Assembly: GCA_000785145.2 (NCBI GenBank)
Contig: JSZA02000021.1
Span: 1-64,000 of the forward strand
From: Candidatus Thiomargarita nelsonii
GTDB taxonomy: Bacteria > Pseudomonadota > Gammaproteobacteria > Beggiatoales > Beggiatoaceae
Reading direction: 5' to 3'
DNA: 64,000 nucleotides
The notes beneath the pieces are model-generated. The model saw only the letters and a program-made list of their open reading frames with translations, was not told where the DNA came from and searched no databases. Shown here piece after piece: positions 1-6,877 of this stretch. Made by a program: the position numbers and the translations under genes. Within the stretch, counting starts at the first letter, position 1. The number at the start of each line of letters is the position of its first letter.

Positions 1-25
1 CTAGTACGCTGTCATATACGTTATT

Positions 26-79
26 GGAGTACAAAGCTTTAGCTTTGTCAGACAGTACAAAGCTAAAGCTTTGTACTCC
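26..79. repeat. Palindromic repeat, 23-nt arms
   Basis: Two 23-nt arms (26-48 and 57-79) are perfect inverted copies around an 8-nt spacer and would form a strong hairpin. A close relative, with pair-preserving changes, is at 30623-30685. It belongs to the GGAGTCC/GGAGTAC-ended family of dispersed palindromes found through the window. No gene precedes it in the window, so a terminator role cannot be judged. Confidence 0.85.
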
Positions 80-181
80 AACCCCAAAAAAAACAAATGG
101 ACAGAGTACTAGCATTCGTTAGCACTCGTTCCCTACGCTCCGCGATATGATAACTGAATTAACTTTTTATTTGGCTTGTAT

Positions 182-943
182 ATGATATTCAACTATTTTT
201 TCATCAATAATTTGGTTAAAGCCAATAAAAATCCCGTTGAACTGGCAAAAATCAGTCAAGATTCTACGGTTAAAATCAAGGGATTTTTCAGAGAAAAGGA
301 TTGCTTTTTGAATGATGACGTGAATTGGCGTGGTGCTGGGGTTATCATCGACAAAACAGATGAATTTTATGTGATTTTGACCAATTTACATGTCATCGGA
401 TTCTGGCAAATCTATGATTCTGATCTTTTGACACCTGAAATTGATGAATATAGTTTAGATATTCAAACCGTGAATTCCAATGATTGGGTAAGCGTTCGTA
501 AAATTTTGGTGAATGCTAAATTGAAAGATTTTGCTTTAATCTATATTAAAACAGCGGCTGATTATCCTATATTGCCTTTAAGTCGCCAAAAACCCCGACA
601 AGGAATGAATGTGTATGCGATGGGACATCCTTCTGGACTCGATTTTACTTTTACAGCCGGAGTCATTTCAGGATTGAGGGAAACCCGCTCTGATTTGGAG
701 GTGCCTTATCAGTTGATACAAACCGATACGGTATTGAATCCGGGGAATTCTGGGGGACCATTGCTTGATGAAAAGGGGCAATTGATTGGCATCGTCGTCT
801 CGAAAGTGAGTCAAAAATGTGGCCTTAATTTTGCGATACCGGCTCAAGAAATCATAGCGAGCTTTGAGCATGAAGAATTTGTTGAATTTCCTTTGGTGCC
901 GGCTCAAATAGGCTTGTTTGTTGAGCAGCTTAAACAAGGCTAA
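182..943 (+). CDS. Trypsin-like serine protease (S1C/DegP-like catalytic domain)
   Basis: The protein of about 253 residues is a single chymotrypsin-fold catalytic domain of the HtrA/Deg type. The triad is visible: His in LTNLHVIG (about residue 70), Asp in KDFALIYI (about 117), and Ser in NPGNSGGPL (about 195). The oxyanion-loop context VYAMGHPSG is also typical. No PDZ domain follows, and no clear signal peptide precedes the domain, so it is shorter than DegP/DegS (usually 350-470 residues); cellular location is uncertain. The ATG at 182 is preferred over the upstream TTG at 176, but neither has a convincing ribosome binding site, so the true N-terminus may be lost or lie elsewhere. It stands alone between two repeat-rich stretches. 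Role: probably stress-related or regulatory proteolysis; the substrate is unknown. Confidence 0.85.
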   Translation: MIFNYFFINNLVKANKNPVELAKISQDSTVKIKGFFREKDCFLNDDVNWRGAGVIIDKTDEFYVILTNLHVIGFWQIYDSDLLTPEIDEYSLDIQTVNSNDWVSVRKILVNAKLKDFALIYIKTAADYPILPLSRQKPRQGMNVYAMGHPSGLDFTFTAGVISGLRETRSDLEVPYQLIQTDTVLNPGNSGGPLLDEKGQLIGIVVSKVSQKCGLNFAIPAQEIIASFEHEEFVEFPLVPAQIGLFVEQLKQG

Positions 944-1205
944 ATCCGCACGATATCCTTCGCGATCCTACGTGAGTTGTAGTTATTATATGTAGTACAA
1001 CGGCTCTAAAGTCTAGTACAAGGGATTAGGGGAGTAAACGGATTAACCCTCTAGTGCATTCGGGCTGAAATTTGATAAACACTGACTTCGTATCCAGGCC
1101 ATCATAAAGGCATCGATCTCCGATTTTTCAAAAAAATATGATTTCTCAATGGTCTGGATATTTCCGCCATCCTGCACTAGTACATCGTCAAGGTTGTTTT
1201 GATAT

Positions 1206-1260
1206 GTAGGGTGCGTCCTACGCACCCTGACTCTTAATTTGTGCTCAGGACGCACCCTAC
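1206..1260. repeat. GTAGGGTGCGTCC palindromic repeat
   Basis: Arms GTAGGGTGCGTCC (1206-1218) and its complement (1248-1260) flank a core with further pairing. A second copy of the family, with the core inverted, is at 2718-2771. The gene-free stretch 944-1670 holds this repeat, the nested palindromes at 1272-1454 and two hairpins at 1496-1579. I see no convincing gene in it. Confidence 0.85.
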
Positions 1261-1271
1261 AACTAAGTCAA

Positions 1272-1454
1272 TGCCATATCGTATCGGGCAACCACTAGGG
1301 CATTGCCCCTACAGAGGACCGCATTTTATGTTTCCGAGGCAAAAGTTTTCGCGCAGCGAAAACTTTTGCCTCGGAACCGAGGCAAAAGTTTTCGCGCAGC
1401 GAAAACTTTTGCCTCGGAAGGCAATCCTTTATGGTTGCCCGATACGATATGGCA
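1272..1454. repeat. Nested palindromic element with 23-bp perfect terminal inverted repeats
   Basis: The outer arms 1272-1294 and 1432-1454 are perfect inverted repeats of 23 bp, and weaker pairing continues inward (GGGCATTGCC against GGCAATCC). Inside lie two tandem copies (1332-1376 and about 1377-1419) of a palindrome of about 43 nt built on CCGAGGCAAAAGTTTTCGC and its complement. The GGGCAACCA...TTGCCCCTAC portion recurs at 24376-24545. It looks like one palindrome family inserted in another. No transposase is present. Confidence 0.85.
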
Positions 1455-1495
1455 GTGACATCTAAGTAGCTCAACAAAAATATTTTAACATTTAT

Positions 1496-1579
1496 AGAAA
1501 TCCTATTTTTTTGAAAAATAGGATTTCTCAGACGAGATTTAAGATAAGAAATCCTATTTTTTTGAAAAATAGGATTTCT
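1496..1579. repeat. Two copies of the GAAATCCTATTTTTT hairpin
   Basis: Two 33-nt palindromes (1496-1528 and 1547-1579), each AGAAATCCTATTTTTTT-GAAAAATAGGATTTCT, are 18 nt apart. The preceding 1463-1494 (TAAGTAGCTCAACAAAAATA...) matches the terminal repeat of the complete element at 6708-6815, so this is a rearranged copy of that MITE-like family. Other cores are at 39660-39693, 39963-39995, 40805-40879 and 53877-53909. Confidence 0.85.
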
Positions 1580-1674
1580 AAAAACGGAACAAAACCAGCT
1601 TGAAAAATATCCCCAAAAAAAAGCTCAAATTTAACTCCCCAGTTTGGAGTCCAAGATAAAGATTGGTCTCCTTT

Positions 1675-2673
1675 TCAACAAATCCGTGGCAGCGGCTCAT
1701 CTTCCAATTCATCCAAGATGCGTTCACCACCGAATTCAGTGACCAATACAAGCTGTGACAATTCTGCCACTACCTGCCCGATAATCGTAGCATTGCCACC
1801 ATCAGGTAGTGCTTGCCATTGCGCTAAAGCCTGTTCTGCTTGTGCAGGCTCAATAATGGCGACAACCCTGCCTTCACATGCCAAAAACAGGGGATCATAT
1901 CCCAGCATATCACACACGGATTGCACCGGCTCACTAACCGGAATATCAGGTTGCTGCAAGCGGATACCCATATTCGTTGCACGCATGATTTCATGACAAA
2001 CCGTTGCCAATCCTCCCCGTGTGGGATCACGCATAAATCGCAAACCGTCCAATCCTGTCAATGCCTGAGTGAAGGGTAAAACGCTGGCTGAATCTGAATG
2101 TAGCGAGCCACGCAACCCAAATTGTTCACGGGCTAACATCACTGATATGCCATGATCGCCAACAGAACCACTGACCAAAATAACATCACCATCGCGTATT
2201 TGATCCAGCCCCAGGTTTAAATTCGTGTCTCTGATGCCAACACCAGTTGTCGCAAGATATAAGCCACCCCCTTCACCTCGCCGCAACACCTTAGTATCAC
2301 CTGCGACAACATCAACACCAATCTCTTTGGCAGCCTTGGCTAGACTGATGATGATACGTTCTAACTGTGCAATCTCCATCCCTTCTTCGATAAAGGCATT
2401 CAGGCTCAGATAACGCGGTATCGCGCCAGCCACGGCGAGATCGTTGGTCGTGCCATGCACCGCCAATGAGCCGATATTTCCGCCGGGGAATTCCAATGGC
2501 TGGACTGTAAACCCATCAGTTGTAAACAATACTTCACCACCGTTGAGTGACAAGGGTACAGCGTCCGCCTGATCATCCAGCTTGGCAAAATGACGTGCGA
2601 AAATTTCATCGATCAGTTCGCGCATATAGCGTCCGCCATTGCCGTGTGCTAGGGAAATATGGGTATCTTGCAT
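1675..2673 (-). CDS. hypE: Hydrogenase maturation protein HypE (carbamoyl phosphate dehydratase)
   Basis: This cytoplasmic enzyme of 332 residues dehydrates the carbamoyl group that HypF attaches to its C-terminal cysteine, giving the thiocyanate that supplies the cyanide ligands of [NiFe] hydrogenase. The sequence ends in PRIC, the required C-terminal Cys motif, and starts with LAHGNGGRYMRELI, typical of HypE. FTTDGFTVQPLEFPGG, VAGDTKVL and RDPTRGGLATV are PurM/AIR-synthase-type ATP-binding motifs. Length is normal for the family. The start follows AAAGGA at good spacing. It is separated from hypF and hypCAB by about 26 kb of unrelated exported-protein genes, so the hyp locus appears split. 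hypD is not in the window. Confidence 0.97.
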   Translation of the reverse strand: MQDTHISLAHGNGGRYMRELIDEIFARHFAKLDDQADAVPLSLNGGEVLFTTDGFTVQPLEFPGGNIGSLAVHGTTNDLAVAGAIPRYLSLNAFIEEGMEIAQLERIIISLAKAAKEIGVDVVAGDTKVLRRGEGGGLYLATTGVGIRDTNLNLGLDQIRDGDVILVSGSVGDHGISVMLAREQFGLRGSLHSDSASVLPFTQALTGLDGLRFMRDPTRGGLATVCHEIMRATNMGIRLQQPDIPVSEPVQSVCDMLGYDPLFLACEGRVVAIIEPAQAEQALAQWQALPDGGNATIIGQVVAELSQLVLVTEFGGERILDELEDEPLPRIC

Positions 2674-2717
2674 CGTTATCGTCCTTTAAAAGAATTTGTG
2701 CATAGTCACTTTCTGTT

Positions 2718-2771
2718 GTAGGGTGCGTCCTGGGCACAAATTAAGAGCTTGGTGCGTGGGACGCACCCTAC
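2718..2771. repeat. GTAGGGTGCGTCC palindromic repeat
   Basis: Second copy of the family seen at 1206-1260. The 13-nt arms (2718-2730 and 2759-2771) are the same, while the inner CACAAATTAAGAGCTTGGTGCG runs in the opposite orientation. It lies between hypE and the upstream MACPF-like gene and could act as a terminator for the latter. Confidence 0.8.
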
Positions 2772-2791
2772 AAAAGAAGATTGACAAGGTA

Positions 2792-4294
2792 CTAGCCCTT
2801 CTCTACTGGGGCACAATAGTAGAATAAAACCCCTGGCATGAGAGCCGTGAGCTTTGCCACCAAGCTTTTACATTTGTCGAATTCGCGGTATATTTTAGTC
2901 GTAAACTCAGGATATAGTTCACCCAAACAAGTGTCTGCCTTTTCTGAAATTGCCTTCCATTGTTCATATAGGCTACATGATTCCGGTTTGTTAAAACAAT
3001 CTCCGGCACTTTCTGCCTCTTTATTTAGCCCCTTATTGACGGCAAATTGAGTTTGGTTATTGCCTGTCAGTAGCAATAGTTTTTCATAGAGCGGTTTCGC
3101 ATTGAGTGAACTATAGCCCAGGTGATTTTTGAAGTTAATGGTTTCCCAATTAAATTGGTCTTGCGTCTTTCCTTGCGTCGCTAAATCTTCTCGTCTGGTT
3201 AAAATGCGCTCTAATTTGGCTTGACAGTTCATCGTTGCAAATTGATAGGCTTGGAGAGCACGATATTTATTTTTTAGCATGGAAATAAATTCACCATTTT
3301 CGGCGACGATCCACTTTCGCCTCAGAGAAAGCGATTTTTGCCTATCTAAATAGGCTTTCTTAGCTTCCGGCGTTGCTCCTTCTTCCAATGGGACTTCTTG
3401 TGCAATAATGAAGGGTTTCAGTTCGTACTGGAAAGATAGGTTATCCATCCAAGGAATGATTTCAAGCGATGTGATCCTACCCGTGTGAATGCCACTCATG
3501 CTTTTTGAAGCGTTGTTGATCACTTTTTGGAATTCTTCGATACTGGTTGGAGAAAGGTTGACTATATGCGCTTTCCCTAAACCTCTCCCTATAATCTTAA
3601 TAGAGAGTTGTTTCCCTTTGAAGAAATTTTCGCTTTCGTTTTCCACTTTTGATTTCATACTGCTAGAGGAGAATGGTGATTTGAACGAGGCTTCAAGGTG
3701 AAGTTTAAATGTGTTTTTGGTCACTTTCTCTTTGGATTTCAACGTCAGCCAAGCATAAATACGCGATTGTCTATTAATGGTACGTATATAGTAGGTACCG
3801 CAAGCATCGAAAAAACCGATAATGTCCTCGGATTGGATCAAGTCTTTTGCCTGTGCGCTCAAAGTCGATTTCGATTCATTTAAGGAGGCATAGTAGCTGT
3901 TCAAGTGAATCACCACAAATATTCTCACTGTGTTGAGTTTGATTTTGGATGTTTGGGAAGTTTGAACATTCGCTTTCCCTTTACCAGAACCAACCCAGCT
4001 AGAATATCCATATTCAAAACCGAACTCCAGACTGGTTTTATCTTTACGTTTAGTTTCCGTTTCTGAGGAATAGAAGCTGTAGTCGTAGTCATAAGAGGGA
4101 ATGCTTGTCTCTACGTTGTCAAAACATAAGGATTTGTAGTCTTCAGTGGTTAATGAGAAACCTCCGCCGAGCACGGGGGTTCGCCTGAGATCATTCAACA
4201 GTTCGCCATCAATCACGATGGTTTCCGCTAAGACGGTTAGAGGCATAAACAGGATTGTTGCGCTCTTTAGTAGAATTGACTTCAATTTAGTCAT
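2792..4294 (-). CDS. Exported MACPF/perforin-like protein (copy 4)
   Basis: The 500-residue protein has a signal peptide (about residues 1-23, ending VLAE). It resembles the product of 14287-15702 throughout, sharing NDLRRTPVxGGGFSLTTEDY near residues 33-53. The MACPF-type signature is at 164-169 (ACGTYY; family consensus Y-G-T-H-Y) after a typical lead-in helix (YYASLNESKSTLSAQ). A strand resembling the late MACPF element is at 279-285 (IIPWMDN). The usual glycine pair after the signature is missing, so it is a divergent member. The C-terminal 200 residues are helical, with scattered cysteines and no family I recognise. The start follows AAGGAGAA at good spacing. MACPF proteins form membrane pores or act as adhesins; the function here is inferred. 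It is separated from the other three copies by the ParA/HEPN operon. Confidence 0.7.
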   Translation of the reverse strand: MTKLKSILLKSATILFMPLTVLAETIVIDGELLNDLRRTPVLGGGFSLTTEDYKSLCFDNVETSIPSYDYDYSFYSSETETKRKDKTSLEFGFEYGYSSWVGSGKGKANVQTSQTSKIKLNTVRIFVVIHLNSYYASLNESKSTLSAQAKDLIQSEDIIGFFDACGTYYIRTINRQSRIYAWLTLKSKEKVTKNTFKLHLEASFKSPFSSSSMKSKVENESENFFKGKQLSIKIIGRGLGKAHIVNLSPTSIEEFQKVINNASKSMSGIHTGRITSLEIIPWMDNLSFQYELKPFIIAQEVPLEEGATPEAKKAYLDRQKSLSLRRKWIVAENGEFISMLKNKYRALQAYQFATMNCQAKLERILTRREDLATQGKTQDQFNWETINFKNHLGYSSLNAKPLYEKLLLLTGNNQTQFAVNKGLNKEAESAGDCFNKPESCSLYEQWKAISEKADTCLGELYPEFTTKIYREFDKCKSLVAKLTALMPGVLFYYCAPVEKG

Positions 4295-4374
4295 GTAAAA
4301 GTTCTCCTTAATACAGGACGCAGAGCGTCCGTGCAGGCATTCCTTTGCCCCGCGTGGGAACGAGAAAACGCTCC

Positions 4375-4400
4375 GGAGTCCAAGATAAATCTTGGACTCC
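4375..4400. repeat. Perfect 26-bp palindrome GGAGTCCAAGATA...
   Basis: GGAGTCCAAGATA followed by its exact reverse complement. It is the type copy of a family that recurs in whole or part at 1645-1671, 27129-27180, 31076-31101, 31723-31745, 33751-33775 and 48613-48640. It is preceded by a GCGTGGGAACGAGAAA repeat (4350-4370) that recurs at about 15755-15782, 15899-15915, 18055-18075 and 6845-6871. Confidence 0.85.
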
Positions 4401-4493
4401 TTAAAAAACTTTAAGAAAGTGCGCGGAGCAAAGGAGACGCAGCTAGTGTCGGGTGCGTCCTACGCTTGCTTTTTCAGCATAAATTAAACGTTT

Positions 4494-5204
4494 TTATGCT
4501 GTATCAAGCCCCAAAATCGCTTTCTTGTCACCAGAAATCCCTTTAATCAAATATCGTTTGGCCTCTGATGAAAAGTCGTTCCATAACTCTCTACCAACCG
4601 TGCAGAGAAACAAATCATGTACAATTTCTACTCCTTCAGCAAATGTTTCAACCACAATCGATAGAGTATCTTTAACATGTTGTGTTTTTGCTAAAGATCG
4701 GTGTGTTCTCCAGTCACCAGGCATTTGCCCATGTGCGAGTGAAGAAATACGCTTATACCATTTATTTAATTTGTCAATTAATCCAAACACTTTTTGTCGT
4801 TCTGAAAAGTTTGGTGTATGTGTTTTGTGGTAATCTAATAATTCATATTTTTCAACATAAAATTCAGTATTTCGGACTAATGTTGCTAATTCTGCTGGAT
4901 GATTACGAAAATAAGTATAATAAAGAGAACTTTCTAGCATTGTCCTCATGGCAGCCGCGGCCGGTTTGTATAACGATAAGCTAGTCAAGGTAACGGCATC
5001 AGAACCAGCAAGCTGCATTTCTCTTATAAACGGTAGTGCCGGATTACCAGTGTCAATTTCCTCAAATTGTTTAGACCAAATAGCAATACGTAAGTTACAT
5101 TGCGCCATTTTTTGAGGTAAGGAAATATCATCATCTAGGAATGCCTTGACGTTGGCATTCCAATTCACAGACAAAAGTGCTTTTTTGAGTTTATCATAAG
5201 CCAT
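4494..5204 (-). CDS. HEPN-like protein, possible RNase effector or toxin
   Basis: The 236-residue, mostly alpha-helical cytoplasmic protein has no signal peptide. Two features suggest the HEPN fold as in DUF5677-type proteins: a helix AAAAMRTMLESSLYYTYF near residues 78-95 and, further on, a helix with RISSLAHG near 155-162. The latter fits the Rx4-6H motif that forms the HEPN RNase active site. It is the last gene of a three-gene minus-strand operon after a ParA-like ATPase (5697-6551) and a small protein (5216-5692), 11 bp from the latter. HEPN proteins in such operons are often toxins or defence effectors, but HEPN proteins without nuclease activity also exist. Family assignment is by motif only. 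Confidence 0.5.
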   Translation of the reverse strand: MAYDKLKKALLSVNWNANVKAFLDDDISLPQKMAQCNLRIAIWSKQFEEIDTGNPALPFIREMQLAGSDAVTLTSLSLYKPAAAAMRTMLESSLYYTYFRNHPAELATLVRNTEFYVEKYELLDYHKTHTPNFSERQKVFGLIDKLNKWYKRISSLAHGQMPGDWRTHRSLAKTQHVKDTLSIVVETFAEGVEIVHDLFLCTVGRELWNDFSSEAKRYLIKGISGDKKAILGLDTA

Positions 5205-5215
5205 AAAACGCTCTA

Positions 5216-5692
5216 TTATTCTTTTTGCAAGATGCCTTCTAAGTAATCATCATAAGGGATTTCTCTTCCTCTGAGCCAAGATAGAAATTCATTAAACTGT
5301 TGCGGCATCTCATTATAGCATCTGTTCAAAATTTCTGTCAGAGAAAGTTTTTTGGGCAATTTTTCAATAAACGCCTGAATATCAGGTGATAATGTTCCAA
5401 GCCTCTCTAAAACACCGTTCTTTAAAAGACGTTTTTTCTTGATCAACAATAACGCTGTCTTGACTGGAGCCTCATCAGTTTCAGAGCGAACCGCTGGTTT
5501 GGGTTTGAGTGAACGAGTATTGCTTTCCATACTTCTAACGATATTTTTTATCAATTGCCCAAATGTCTGTGGGAATAGTCTGTCATCCATAAATGCGTCT
5601 GATATCTCATTCATTTCACGCACAGTCAGGTTAGATTCCAGAAGCGATGATAATAATACTCGCATAGCACGTTCTCGTGTCTTAGCGTTCAT
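5216..5692 (-). CDS. Small uncharacterised protein between ParA-like and HEPN-like genes
   Basis: I do not recognise the family. The product is about 158 residues from the ATG at 5692, four bases after the ParA stop. A TTG 15 bp further up would overlap that stop and is less likely. It is helical and charged, with a basic middle (LLIKKKRLLKNGVLERLG near residue 85) and an acidic C-terminus. No membrane segment or signal peptide is visible. By position it could be an adaptor that links the ATPase to the HEPN-like protein, in the way ParB-type or accessory proteins accompany ParA. That is inference from gene order alone. Confidence 0.6.
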   Translation of the reverse strand: MNAKTRERAMRVLLSSLLESNLTVREMNEISDAFMDDRLFPQTFGQLIKNIVRSMESNTRSLKPKPAVRSETDEAPVKTALLLIKKKRLLKNGVLERLGTLSPDIQAFIEKLPKKLSLTEILNRCYNEMPQQFNEFLSWLRGREIPYDDYLEGILQKE

Positions 5693-5696
5693 GGTG

Positions 5697-6551
5697 TTAT
5701 ATCCCAATTTTTTTAATCAATTCTTCAGCAACGCCCATTAAATTTTCTAATGCTTGAGCACTATAGGGTTTAGAGCTGTACCATACAAAGCCTTCTCCTG
5801 CTAATGGTTCTGAAAATATTTTGTACTTCTTCAAGGTTGCTGTCATACATTTTTTAGCGAAACGAGCATTCTGACGAATAGTTGCTTCCTCTGAGGGAGA
5901 CATTAAGTTAAATAAAATGTGTGGTTGTGGGCCCTGAGTTCCCAATTTCTTAGCCTCAATGAACTTCATCATTAAACCCACTCCACGTTCCGCATACGGT
6001 TGGGAAATAACCGGAATGATGACATGATCAGAATTTTGCAATGCTGTTTTTGTGAAAATAGAGCCCGCCGGATGACAATCAATTAAAACCAAATCGTATA
6101 TTTTTTTGCATTGAGCGATAAACTTAGTAAAACGTTCCTCAATGGGTTTAGTTCGTTTTTCTGATTGCCCAAGTGCAATGTACATTAAATCAAGCGTTGA
6201 AGGAATAATGTCTAAGCACCCCCCATTACGGGGCTTATATATTTTATGGCTGATGTCTGTCACTTCGGGTGGTTCTTCATTTCCAGGTACTTGGAGATGA
6301 AATGGATCTAAATCTGTTTTGTCATCTTGTAACACTGACAAAATCGTCTTACCCTTTTTTTCAAGTTCAAAATAGGTTTTCGCAGGGAGAAAAGCTTGTG
6401 ACAGATTGAACTGAGGATCGTAGTCAATCAAAAGCACTTTCCGAAGAAAGCCACCAAATTCATAAAGCGAAATTATGCCACCTAAATGCATTGTTACGGT
6501 GGTTTTACCTACTCCGCCTTTCATGTTCATTATTGTAACAACTGTTGTCAT
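5697..6551 (-). CDS. ParA/MinD-family P-loop ATPase
   Basis: The 284-residue product has the deviant Walker A of the ParA family at residues 11-18 (KGGVGKTT), with the signature lysine after MNM. Walker A' is LLIDYDPQFNLSQ (about 40-52) and Walker B is DLVLIDCHP (about 152-160). Family members segregate plasmids or chromosomes, or position large protein complexes by gradients on the nucleoid or membrane. No ParB gene or parS sites are seen nearby. An insertion at 70-115 (GNEEPPEVTDI region) is larger than in minimal ParA proteins. It heads the operon ParA - small protein - HEPN-like and is embedded within the exported-protein island, so it either belongs to an inserted mobile or defence module or positions the island's machinery. 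Confidence 0.9.
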   Translation of the reverse strand: MTTVVTIMNMKGGVGKTTVTMHLGGIISLYEFGGFLRKVLLIDYDPQFNLSQAFLPAKTYFELEKKGKTILSVLQDDKTDLDPFHLQVPGNEEPPEVTDISHKIYKPRNGGCLDIIPSTLDLMYIALGQSEKRTKPIEERFTKFIAQCKKIYDLVLIDCHPAGSIFTKTALQNSDHVIIPVISQPYAERGVGLMMKFIEAKKLGTQGPQPHILFNLMSPSEEATIRQNARFAKKCMTATLKKYKIFSEPLAGEGFVWYSSKPYSAQALENLMGVAEELIKKIGI

Positions 6552-6707
6552 ATTTTCCTCTATTTTAAATATTTAATCGTTTGTTGGATTTCACGACTTA
6601 TTCCTTCGCAATGTAAAATTAACGGTGCCTAAAACTCCTAAGTACTGAGTCAAAATACATGAAAATTTGTGCTTTAGTACTTAAAATGTGAGCCAAATTT
6701 TCTCAAG

Positions 6708-6815
6708 TAAGTAGCTTAACAAAAGTTTTTTAACATTTTCAACTTTCAAAGAAATCCTATTTTTTTAAAAAATAGGATTTCTATAAATGTTAAAATATTT
6801 TTATTGATCTACTTA
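6708..6815. mobile_element. MITE-like element with 31-bp terminal inverted repeats
   Basis: The left end 6708-6738 (TAAGTAGCTTAACAAAAG...) and right end 6785-6815 are imperfect inverted repeats of about 31 bp. Between them is the 33-nt hairpin AGAAATCCTATTTTTTT... (6750-6782). The 108-bp size, absence of coding capacity and several partial relatives (1463-1579, 39619-39699, 40803-40880) fit a miniature inverted-repeat element. It lies in the 326-bp gap between the ParA-like gene and the beta-helix gene. No matching transposase is in the window. Confidence 0.75.
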
Positions 6816-6877
6816 TATCATGTAATTTTGACTTATGTATAAGTGAGTGCGCGAGGCAAAGGAACGAGAAAACTAAT

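Noticed and set aside
1043-1255. Minus-strand open frame of 70 codons near the repeat patch
   Set aside because: Its first part lies in the GTAGGGTGCGTCC palindrome, there is no ribosome binding site and no family pattern. The portion GNIQTIEKSYFFEKSEIDAF could be a relic, but evidence is too thin.
1241-1477. Open frames on both strands at 1241-1465 and 1295-1477
   Set aside because: They are produced by the nested palindromes, which read open on both strands.
5697-6551. Plasmid partition locus (parABS) and hence a plasmid origin of the region
   Set aside because: There is no ParB-like gene, no cluster of short palindromic parS sites and no replication gene; chromosomal housekeeping genes lie on both sides.
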